Part shown: piece by piece, positions 8,132 to 15,829 of the stretch
How the letters are laid out: every line of letters starts with the position of its first letter
Position numbering within the stretch: the stretch's first letter is position 1
DNA from: Prorocentrum cordatum
Taxonomy: Eukaryota > Sar > Dinophyceae > Prorocentrales > Prorocentraceae
Assembly: GCA_963575745.1 (NCBI GenBank)
Contig: CAUYUJ010019343.1
Span: forward strand, 154,952-177,451
Reading direction: 5' to 3'
Length of the DNA: 22,500 nt
Notes under the pieces: generated by a model
Told to the model about the DNA's origin: nothing
The model's input: only the letters and a program-made list of their open reading frames with translations
Database searches by the model: none
Translations under genes and position numbers: made by a program

Positions 8132-8936
8132 GGCGCTCGGCCTTTCCCACAAGGCCACGCCGGCCAAGCAGCCTGGAGCCCGTTCTGGAACCCGCGCCTT
8201 GGCACGCGGCCCGTGCAGAGCCCATGCCCTGCCCCGCCACTCTCGTGGGGTCCCCAGCCCAGGGCCCTCGGGAGGCGCCCCCCCCGGCGCGAGGCGGTCG
8301 GCGGGCCCTCCCGCGGCCATGCCCGTCGGCCCGCGGCCCGCCCCCCAGGGGCAGGGCCGAGAGAGAGAGAGAGAGAGAGAGCACGCGGCGAGGGCTCGCC
8401 GCCCCCGCCTCGGCGCCGCAGAGGGCTCCGCGGGGCGGCGGCGGGGCGGGGCGCGGTGGGCCCGCCAGGTGCCCACGAGAGGCAGGGAGAGGGAGAGAGA
8501 GCGGCGGGGCCCTCGCCTCGAGAGCGGCAGGGCTCTCCGGGCGGCTCTGGGGGCGGGCCGCGCTCCGCGCCGCAGGACCCCCCCCCTGGGGGCCGGCACG
8601 GAGCCGAGGGAGAGGCAGACAGTGGGGGAGGGGGCAATCGAGGTGCGCTCGCGTCGTATCTGACGTCCTGCCCGCTCCCATCCGAGCCCCCTCTGCTCGC
8701 GCAGTCGGATGCCGAGCGGGGCAGTGATCGCGCGAGGGCAATTGCGCGATGTGTGGTGGAGCACGGCATGGGGAGCGGGGGGGGGGGGCGCTGGGGCAGA
8801 GGGTGGTGCGGCCTGTCGCCCGCAGGGGCCGTCGCCCGCAGGCAGCGGCTGTGGGCGGCCAGGGGTCGAGGGTGGGTGGGTGGCGAGGAGGCGGGGAGGC
8901 GTGGCCGACCGAAGGAGGGATTGGGGGGGACGGAGG
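8132..8936. other. Very GC-rich region, no gene recognised
   Basis: High-GC sequence with C and G runs and (GA)n runs at about 8361-8381 and 8488-8500. All six frames are long because stop codons are rare at this composition. Predicted residues are dominated by R, G, P and A. No domain is seen and no frame can be preferred. Confidence 0.5.
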
Positions 8937-9053
8937 GGGTGGAGGAGGGAGGAGGAGGAGGAGGGAAGAAGAGGAGGAGGAGGAGGAGGAGGAGGAGGAG
9001 GAGGACGAGGAGGAGGAGAAGGAGGAGGAGGAGGAGGAGGAGGAGGAGGAGGG
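8937..9053 (+). repeat. (GGA)n array
   Basis: GGA repeats with GAA, GAC and GGGA interruptions. It passes directly into the GAT/GCT array. Confidence 0.9.
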
Positions 9054-9472
9054 ATGACGATGCTGCTGCTGCTGATGATGATTATGCTGATGATGCTGAT
9101 GATGATGATGATGCTGCTGCTGATGATGAGGATGATGATGATGATGCTGATTCTGCGGCTGCTGCTGATGTTAATGCTGGTGATGCTGATTATGATGATG
9201 ATGACGTGATGCTGACGACGATGATGATGCGGATGCTGATGATGCCGATGACGATGACGACGAGGATGCAGATGATGATGCTGCTGCTGCTGCTATGATG
9301 TTGTTGCTAATGATGATGACGATGACGATGCTGATGATTGGTTGCGGTGATGTTGATGATGCCTGTGACAGATAGTGATGACGAATCTGATGATGCCGCT
9401 GCTGATTATGATCATATTGATGTTGATGATGACGATGATGACGACGATGATGCTGCTGATGATGCTGATGAA
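9054..9472 (+). repeat. Long mixed (GAT/GCT)n trinucleotide array
   Basis: About 420 bp of in-phase GATGAT and GCTGCT triplets with GAC, GTT and ATT variants. The triplet register holds through most of the array, which keeps frames open. Runs of D, M/L or H result, depending on frame. These are repeat shadows. Confidence 0.9.
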
Positions 9473-9623
9473 GGAGGACGAGGGAGGAGGGTTGAAGCTG
9501 GGAGAAGAATGGAGCACGAGGGAGAAAGAGAATAGATGACAAACGAGGAACGGAAAAGAGGATGGGAATGACGAGGGTAATGGTGAGGACGATTCCACGG
9601 ATGCTTCCGCTGATGCTTCTTAC

Positions 9624-9738
9624 CATGAGTGTGACGCAGGGGGACGGGGTGAGGCTCCTCGGCGGCCTCTCCACCACGGTAGGAAACGTAGAGGTCTCTC
9701 TTCTGGTCCGTCAGCCGGATGTGGATCCTACGGCCTCC
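9624..9738 (-). CDS. Exon-like stretch with GTAAGA donor, product unknown
   Basis: On the minus strand the frame reads GGRRIHIRLTDQKRDL then YVSYRGGEAAEEPHPVPL and RHTH. It is followed at 9623-9618 by GTAAGA, a textbook 5' splice site. CACAAG just upstream gives an AG acceptor-like border. In the sequence upstream of the border (9740-9785, minus) another frame reads HRVLSQRALLAERLHKEA, so a frameshift or an exon border may lie near 9738. No family is recognised. Likely the same strand and possibly the same locus as 10203-10277, but that link is inference. Confidence 0.35.
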
Positions 9739-9778
9739 TTGTGAAGCCTCTCGGCTAGGAGGGCGCGCTGGGAAAGAA

Positions 9779-9872
9779 CTCTGTGGTCCTCCTCCTCCTC
9801 CATCTTCTCCTCCATCACCTCCTCCCTCCTCCTCCTCCTCCTCCTCCTCCTTCTCCTCCTCCTCCTTCGGAG
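9779..9872 (+). repeat. (CCT)n array
   Basis: CCTCCT repeats with CAT and TTC interruptions, ending before CGGAGGAAC. Confidence 0.9.
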
Positions 9873-10202
9873 GAACACTTTGGCTAAACATTGCAAATTA
9901 TGCACGGAATGGCAATCAAAACACACACCCCGATACACTTTTGCCCGTGAGTAGTAGCGACTCGGTAAGTACGGATGGACACATCTCGCACATACAATAC
10001 ACATTAAGGTAAACGATACTTCCCGATATTTGTTTCATCATGGACTGGGTCTCGGTGCGCTCGATTCGACTTGCGAACTAAGAACCTGATCGACATCAAG
10101 CCAACATATGACAACACTTCGATGTTTGGCCTGCGTATGATGGGTGGAACCGTAATTTCTACGCCTCCGGAACATAGAGGCCAAGCCCTACTGGCTGCCC
10201 AC
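9873..10202. other. Spacer between two minus-strand exon-like stretches
   Basis: Ordinary mixed-composition sequence. If the flanking exon-like pieces belong to one gene, this plus the CCT array would be its intron, from GTGGGC at 10202 to CACAAG near 9740 (minus). Nothing else seen. Confidence 0.3.
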
Positions 10203-10277
10203 CAGGTCTCCGACGCGGGGCGCCCCGCCGCGATCGAACGGCTTCAGGTGGTATTCATTGTTCAGATCAGCGAGGTC
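10203..10277 (-). CDS. Exon-like 75-bp stretch, product unknown
   Basis: Minus-strand frame gives 25 residues, DLADLNNEYHLKPFD then RGGAPRVGDL. It is bounded by GTGAG upstream (AG) and GTGGGC downstream (GT), a whole number of codons long. Third positions are mostly G/C. Six codons past the GT the frame hits a stop if read through (VGSQ then TAG region), consistent with a true donor. No domain is recognised. Confidence 0.3.
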
Positions 10278-10297
10278 CTCACGGCCCGCACCGCGTC

Positions 10298-10570
10298 TCC
10301 TCCTCCTCGTCGTCCTCCCTCTCCTGCAGCTCCTGCTGCTGCTGCTCCTCCTCCTCTTCCTCCTCCGCATCCTCCCTCCCGTCTTCCTCTTCCCCTCGTC
10401 GTCATCCTTCCCCCCTCGTCGTCGTCGTCGTCCTCCTCCTCCTCCTCCTCCTGCCTCTGCTCTGCTCCTGCTCCTCCTCCCCTGCTCCTCCTCCTCATGC
10501 TCTTCCTCCTCCTCCTCCTCCTCCATCTCCTCCTCTTTCTCCTCTTCCTCCTCCTCCTACTCCTCTTGTG
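10298..10570 (+). repeat. CCT/GCT/CGT mixed trinucleotide array
   Basis: CTCCTC stretches with (GTC/CGT)n at about 10417-10431 and GCTGCTGCT at about 10335-10345. The triplet register is largely kept. Confidence 0.9.
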
Positions 10571-11214
10571 GCGCGCGCGGGTCTCCCGCGCGGCCGGAGC
10601 ACAATAGTCGGGAGCTGGCGCACCCCCCCCCACCCAGGCGCGGCCCACCGCCCGGCGGCGAGCCGCCCCCGAGGAGGAAGGGATGCGCCAGCCGGGGCCT
10701 ATGCCTCGCGTGCCCGGGACCGCATAGGCGAGCACCACCATGCCGTCCCACCGCCAGGCGCCGCGGTCCCACCGCCAGGCGCCAGCCGCGAGGTGCCAGT
10801 AGCCGTTGCCGCCGCCCCGCCGGCTCCGCCTGGCGACCTTGCCCGGCAGCCGCGCGGCGCCCGCCGCCTCTCCCTCCTCCTCCTCCTCCTCCTCCTCCTC
10901 CTCCTCCTCCTCTTCCTTCTCCTCCTCCTCCTCTCGGCAGCCCGCGGGCCCCGCGCCCGGCCACGCGCCTGCCGCGTCGCCGCCCCGGCCGCCGGCCGCC
11001 GTGCCCGCCCAGCGCCCGCCTGCTGCCGCCCGCGGCACGAGCGCCTCCGGCTGCCCAGCGGCCCGGCGCCGCCGCCCGCGCCTCCGCCGCTGCCTCCGCC
11101 GCTGGCCTTCGACGCCGCCGTCCGCCGCCGCCCAGGCCGCCGCCCTGCGCGCGCCTCAGCGGCAAGCCGCCTCGCTCGGCGCCCGCGCGGCTGCGCCGCA
11201 GGGCGCGCGCTTCG
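10571..11214. other. Extremely GC-rich region with internal (CCT)n at 10868-10935
   Basis: GC well over 75%. It includes a tandem 21-bp-like duplication, GTCCCACCGCCAGGCGCC, at about 10743-10787, and a CCT array at about 10868-10935. Long frames on all strands follow from composition; none is preferred. Confidence 0.5.
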
Positions 11215-11487
11215 CTAGCGCGCGCGCGGCGCGCCGCCAGCTCGCCGCCTTCGCCCCGGCGGCGCACCGCCCCTCGCGCGGCGAAGCACGCGGAGCGGAA
11301 AGCCTCCGCGTTGCCCCGCCCGCTGTAGCGTCGCGGCGAGGCTCTGGCGCGCCGCCGCCAGCACCTCGGCGTCTGCCCGCGCCCAGGTGCGGAGGAGCGC
11401 CTGTGCCTCCTTCCCGGCGCGCCCGAGGGTCTCCAGCGCAAAAGCCGTCAGCGCTGGGCCTGGGTAGCGTGCGTGCTTGCGCTCCTC
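11215..11487 (-). CDS. Reverse-transcriptase-like C-terminal tail (remnant)
   Basis: The minus-strand frame, starting around the codons EERKHARYPGPAL, continues TAFALETLGRAGKEAQALL, then RTWARADAEVLAAARQ and SLAATLQRAG, before becoming R/G/A-rich and stopping at 11215. The pattern YPG..L.AFALET.GR.G.EA..LLR..A resembles the segment closing the reverse transcriptase ORFs of many dinoflagellate LINE-like elements. The family resemblance is from general knowledge, without alignment. No RT catalytic motif (YxDD) is visible upstream. The frame 5' of it is taken over by the GGA/CCT array at 11537, so at most a truncated 3' end is present. It could instead be an exon of an unrelated alpha-helical protein. 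Confidence 0.35.
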   Translation of the reverse strand, partial: EERKHARYPGPALTAFALETLGRAGKEAQALLRTWARADAEVLAAARQSLAATLQRAGQRGGFPLRVLRRARGGAPPGRRRRAGGAPRAR

Positions 11488-11536
11488 CGCGGCGGCAGCG
11501 GTTGCGCCGTCCCCGGCGGCGCGGCCTCGGCCCGCC

Positions 11537-11710
11537 TCCCCTCCTCCTCCTCCTCCTCCTCCTCCTCCTCCTCCTCCTCCTCCTCCTCCTCCTCCTCCTC
11601 CTCCCCTCTTCCTCCTCCCTTCTTCTTCCTCCTGCCCCAATCGTCGTCCTCCTCCTCTCCTCCTCGTCGTCGTCCTCCTCCTCCTGCTTGCTCCTGCCGT
11701 CCATGCTGCT
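11537..11710 (+). repeat. (CCT)n array with GTC variants
   Basis: Pure CCT from about 11541 to 11602, then interrupted CCT/TTC/GTC to 11700, followed by (CTG)n at 11704-11733. Confidence 0.9.
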
Positions 11711-11794
11711 GCTGCTGCTGCTGCTCTGCTGCTCCTCCTTCTCCTGTCAGGGCTGCTTGTCAGGACACTCTGGTGACCATCGTCGAGCCGTCCG

Positions 11795-11998
11795 CGTGTT
11801 CTGCTCCTGCTCTTGTGAAAGGGGCCCAGCGGCACACATAAATAGACACACGAATCCCAGAATTCCCCACATGTTCCATGTTTCCTGGATGTTCGTCTTT
11901 CCCTCCGCTTCTCATATGTTCCATCTTTTCCTGGGCATCGACGATCGTTTGTGCCTGTGTGTGTGTGTGTTCTTCTCCCTCCTGATCTTACTCTTGCC
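11795..11998 (-). repeat. ~200-bp dispersed repeat, copy 2
   Basis: Collinear with 6880-7075: GAAAGGGGCCC, CACACATAAATA, ATTCCCCACATG, CTTTCCCTCCGCTTCTCATATG, GGGCATCGACGATCG, TGTGTGTG, TTCTCCCTCCTGATCTTACT. Both copies lie on the same strand about 4.9 kb apart. The copies have diverged by substitutions and indels, and neither is open throughout. Function unknown. Confidence 0.65.
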
Positions 11999-13320
11999 CT
12001 CTACTGGATCCCCCCGCGCCCGATCTGCACACGAGAAGGTCAGACGTCCACCGCACGCCTCGGTGCAAAGCAGACGCTGGCGTTCGCGCGCCATTCGAGC
12101 ACCACTGATTCTGGATCGCCTGCCATGCCCGTGCCTATCCGCCAGCACTGCGCAGAAGGGGGAGGGGGGGAAAGGAGGAGGAGGGCACCAGGATGAAGAT
12201 GATGAAAGGGAATGGGCGAGATGGAGGGCGTACCATATGTACGTGGTCCACGCGTGGTCGTCCATAGCGCGCCCGCACCCGTGCAACGCTCCCACGCGAC
12301 CTTCTGAGCATGCGCACTCTTCGCGTCGTCGCTGCGTATCTCGCATTCCAGGCAACATATAGTTCGGAAGCAAAACAAAGTGAACCTGAATGCGACAAGC
12401 GTCGAGAGAGGCATCGCTAGCGTATCATTTAAACACTTATCAAGCTTGGTCTGATGCTCTAGACGGGACGCTACTAAGAGAGACGCTACGCCAGAGGCCT
12501 CCCGTCAACACTGCGGACACATATAGTTAATTCTATCTGTCCGTCCGAACATCGTCGGCCATACGTGGTCTGAGGTGGACGCAGTACCCAGAGGGAGGCG
12601 GCCGCCCCCAAGCCTCGTCGCTGGAGAGTGGCAAAGCCCGCGCAAATACGGCAAAGCAGCCCCAAAACGCACAATGGATCGTTCTACGGCGGCTGGCCGT
12701 TGCTTTAAGGTCCCGGCCAAGCGAGAAGAAACTCGGGAGGACACGCAAAGCCTGCCGCACCGCTCAGAGCAGCTGCACCGTGTGCCACCGGTCGCTTCCT
12801 CCTCCTCCTCCTTCCGGATCTGCTCTGGGCGCTCGACCCATAGGTCCCAAGAGGTCTCCAGTGGTCCCTTGATGTCTCCTGAGATCCCAGAGGAATCAGG
12901 GGAGGGGAGGACCGACTGCCCCGCGCGCTACATCCATCGCCTCCTCCTTGCCCAACCACTGTTGTGTCCTTGTCGGTGATCTGAGCAACCGCGTCAGTCG
13001 GAAGCCATCTGAGTCTTTGCCTGTTCGTGGAGGCAAGAAGAGGTGCACGGGAGAGTAACAACAAACGCAGGCATGAGAACTCAATGTTAACAAAACGGCG
13101 TGTCGGACTAAGTAAATGCGCCGTGAGTGCCAGTCGTTCGAAGTAAATGCGTAGTGATACGAAGGACAATCAGTGGAATACTTTCCTAATCCGCCGGCCC
13201 CCTCTTGCCGGGGGTGAAAAGGGGTGTGAAACATTTGGCTTTCCCCCTCCCGCTTTCCCCCTCCCCTGGGGTTCAAAATGCCATTGTAGGGGGAGGGGGG
13301 GCGAGCTCGTCAACGCATCC
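11999..13320. other. Mostly single-copy-like DNA, no gene recognised
   Basis: Contains a short CCT run (12797-12812), an AAGTAAATGCG direct repeat (13109 and 13141) and a 14-bp tandem GCTTTCCCCCTCCC (13238 and 13252). A plus-strand frame from 12575 (134 codons) and minus-strand frames over 12486-12760 lack recognisable domains and cannot be separated as coding versus shadow. Confidence 0.4.
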
Positions 13321-13329
13321 CCGAGGCTT

Positions 13330-13935
13330 CTGGAGCTCCCAAGAAGCCCCAAGGCAACCTAACAGGGCCCAGACAGAGCGCCAAGACAGTCGAAGAGAGC
13401 GCCATGACGGCCTAGGGTAGCCCCTTGGCGATCTAAGATGGCTTCAAGATGGCCCACGAGGCCCCCAAGACAGCCTAAAAACGACTCCAGAGGATCGCCG
13501 AGTGGGCCCCAAGAGGTCTAAATCATCCCATTCCTGAGGGAAAGCGAGCATTTTCAGCATATTCGCATTTTGCGCTTTGGCAGCGAACACGACGGCCCAA
13601 GTGGCCCACAAAATCGTCCCAAGACGGCGCATGATGCCTCCAAGAAGGCTCCAAGACAGCCCAAAGACAGCCCCAGGGGCTCCCCAAGACGGCCCAAGGC
13701 AGCGCCTGGATGGCCCCAAGAGGGCTCCAAGCGAGCCCAAGAGTGGGAGTACGAACTGACATTTCGAGCCTTTCCCACCGAGATGGCCCCTCGACCCCCC
13801 CAGAGGCCCCCGAGGGTCCTCCAAGAGGCCCCAGGAGGCATCCAAGGCGCTTCCACGACGCCCCCCAGAGGCCTCCACGAGGTCCCCCCAAAGCCTCCCA
13901 CATGCCCCCAAGATATTGCAAGTTGCCCCAGGGAG
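13330..13935. repeat. CCAAGA/GGCCC minisatellite, block 1
   Basis: Degenerate tandem of short units such as CCCCAAGACGGCC, CCCCAAGAGGCC and CTCCAAGAAGG, 9-13 bp long. Between 13540 and 13610 the array is interrupted by AT-richer sequence (CATTTTCAGCATATTCGC). Frames read W/L/G/P-rich on the minus strand and are repeat shadows. Confidence 0.8.
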
Positions 13936-14040
13936 GCATCTCGAGAGACTGTCATACTTATCCAAGAGTGTAACTCCCACGATCGCCTCAACACACTCAC
14001 TCATTGTCGGGGGTCGGCGGCATGGCGTGAACCACCCACT

Positions 14041-14145
14041 CCAATAAGACTTTGCTGCCAATCAGCGTCTGGAGCATTTTGCCAATAAGGCAGTCAGAAT
14101 TTTGCCAATAAGGATTTGCCAATCAGCCAATCAGGATTTGCCAAT
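14041..14145 (+). repeat. Cluster of seven CCAAT motifs
   Basis: CCAATA or CCAATC occurs at 14041, 14058, 14082, 14105, 14119, 14127 and 14141, all on the plus strand. It is embedded in a short degenerate repeat like GGATTTGCCAATCAG. GCCAAT is the reverse complement of the ATTGGC unit that fills the satellite at 1098-3262. Confidence 0.75.
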
Positions 14146-14159
14146 CAGCGAGAGGCTGG

Positions 14160-14400
14160 TCTGGGACCCACACCGTAGGTAGCTGGAGCACTTCCCCCCG
14201 AAATATTGAAGCACTGGAAAACGCCTCGTCCTGTCGGCACGAACGGCTAGGCCACTTTCCCTCGTAACAGCTGCAAACTGGAATCCACACCGTGGGCGGC
14301 TCGTACGTTTTCCATCGTAACCATAAAATCTGGAGCGCACTCTTACTTCCATGGGCAGCTTGATCACTTTCCTTCGTCAGAACTGAAGGCTGGAGCCGAG
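14160..14400. repeat. Four-unit tandem array, unit ~53-64 bp
   Basis: Units share CACACCGTRGG..GCTNG..NACTTTCC, CTCGTAA or CATCGTAA, and AACTGGA or ATCTGGAG. The conserved TTTCC core lies at about 14193, 14256, 14309 and 14368. Minus-strand translation shows a 19-20 residue repeat (PTVWIP, PTVWVP), but the frame is not kept by unit length, so coding is not claimed. Confidence 0.65.
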
Positions 14401-14559
14401 CCCCGCTCAAGGCTTTAAATCTATCTGCTATCGTGCCTGCACGGAGTGGGCGTGTGATAATGCTCTCCTGGAATGTTTGTTAATACTTTTTAGGGCCAGC
14501 CCGAACCGCCTCGCGCGCGTTGTTCAAACATCAGCCTTTCTGATCTGCTCTCCAGCGCT

Positions 14560-15082
14560 CTTTTCGGCCTTCAGCCAAGATGGCCTCCAAAGCAGCCAGT
14601 AAGACACCACGACGGCTTCAGGTGGCTCAACACAACTCAAGAAACTCCCACGACGGCTCGAGAAACTTCCAAGACGGCCGACGCAGGCTCCGAGGGGCCC
14701 TCCAGGAAAGCTCCATATCCAACGCGCATGGATTTTCGCTGTGGGTTTGAAATATTTTGACTTTCTCACCTGTTCGGGTGTCTGACCGTCCATGAGGCCT
14801 CCAAGCTAGCTCCAAGACGGTCCAAAAGACGCCCAAAAAGTCTCCTAGTTGGCCCAATGGGACTGCAACATCGCCCAAGAACCTCCCAACAGGGCCCCAA
14901 GACGGCCGTAAAGCGCTCCAAGAGGGCACCCATACGGCCCAAAGGCCCCCCAGACGGCTTTCGAAGGCGTCAGACGGGCCAAGAGCCCCCTACAGTAAGA
15001 CGGCCCAAGGGGCCACAAGAGGCCCCCAAGAGGCTCCAAGAGGCCTCCAAGAGGGTCCAAGAGTGCCCAAAGAGGGCCTAGG
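14560..15082. repeat. CCAAGA/GGCCC minisatellite, block 2
   Basis: The same degenerate unit family as 13330-13935 (CCAAGACGGCC, CCAAGAGGCC, CTCCAAGAGG). The most regular part is 14990-15080. It is interrupted by ordinary sequence at 14710-14790. Confidence 0.8.
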
Positions 15083-15380
15083 AAGCCTCCTCCTCCTCCT
15101 CCTCCTCCTTGTCTTCACTGTCTTCTTCTCCTCCTCATCCCAAGCGCGCGGACGAAGATGATGTCGAATTCACGACCCGCCTCAGTTCAGACCGCTCGCT
15201 GAACTGCAGCGGGGCGTGAACTCGACCTCCCCCCCTGCCGCGCGAACGAAGGCGAGGTCGAGCCCACGGCCCGTCGCGGCTCTGACCAGTCCTCGGACAT
15301 GCGCTGATCCTGCGCTCCGCCTCCTCCCCCTGCTGCGGTGTGGCACAGGCACGGCGGCGGGGTTTGCCGCAGGCACCTGG
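15083..15380. other. GC-rich spacer with short CCT run, no gene recognised
   Basis: CCT run at 15089-15110, then GC-rich sequence. A minus-strand reading over 15185-15300 (VRGLVRAATGRGLDLAFVRA) looks protein-like, but no domain or border supports it. Confidence 0.3.
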
Positions 15381-15384
15381 ACGA

Positions 15385-15552
15385 GATGGGGCGGGGGGAT
15401 GGACATGGGAGGGGCGGGGGGATGGAAGGGGGGGATGGACAGGGGAGGTGTCGCGGGGATGGAGAGGGGAGGCGGGATGGATGGAAATGAGGAGGGGCTG
15501 GACGACGACACGGGGCGGGGGGATGGAAACGGGGAGGTGTCGGGCCCGGGGG
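15385..15552 (+). repeat. G-rich degenerate minisatellite (GGGGGGATGGA-type)
   Basis: About 18-24-bp units with GGGGCGGGGGGATGGACATG-like sequence. It has closely spaced runs of 4-6 G on the plus strand, a sequence class able to form G-quadruplexes. Confidence 0.75.
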
Positions 15553-15614
15553 GCGGTGCTCCTGTCGTTGTGTGCACACCTCGCTCCCGCACGGGGTCCG
15601 TGTGCCCGCGCTCA

Positions 15615-15825
15615 GGTGCGTGCGGTCGGTGCGTCGGTCGGTCGGCCGGTCCGTCGGTCGTCGTCGTCGTCGGTCGTCGTCCTCTCGGTCGGACGGTCGG
15701 TCGGTCGTCGTCGTCGTCGTCGGTTGTCGTCCTCGTTGTCGGTCGTTCGCTCGATCCGTCGGCCTGTCGGTCGGTCGATTGTCGTCGGTCCGTCGGCCCG
15801 TCGGTTGTCGTCGTCGGTCGGCATC
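15615..15825 (+). repeat. GTC/GTCG/CGGT mixed array
   Basis: Alternating GTCGGTCG (4-bp period) and GTCGTCGTC (3-bp period) stretches. The mixture of periods shifts frames repeatedly, so the open frames here are shadows. Confidence 0.9.
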
Positions 15826-15829
15826 GCAC

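Noticed and set aside
8015-9298. 427-codon open frame on the plus strand
   Set aside because: It is built from (GGA)n, a very GC-rich stretch, another (GGA)n and the GAT array. Openness follows from composition and triplet repetition.
10806-12362. 518-codon open frame on the plus strand, the longest in the window
   Set aside because: It crosses an ~80% GC block and CCT arrays in which stops are rare in all frames. There is no domain and the residues are S/P/A/R runs.
12486-12979. Overlapping frames on both strands with moderately protein-like residues
   Set aside because: Frames on opposite strands are equally open and none has homology I can recognise.
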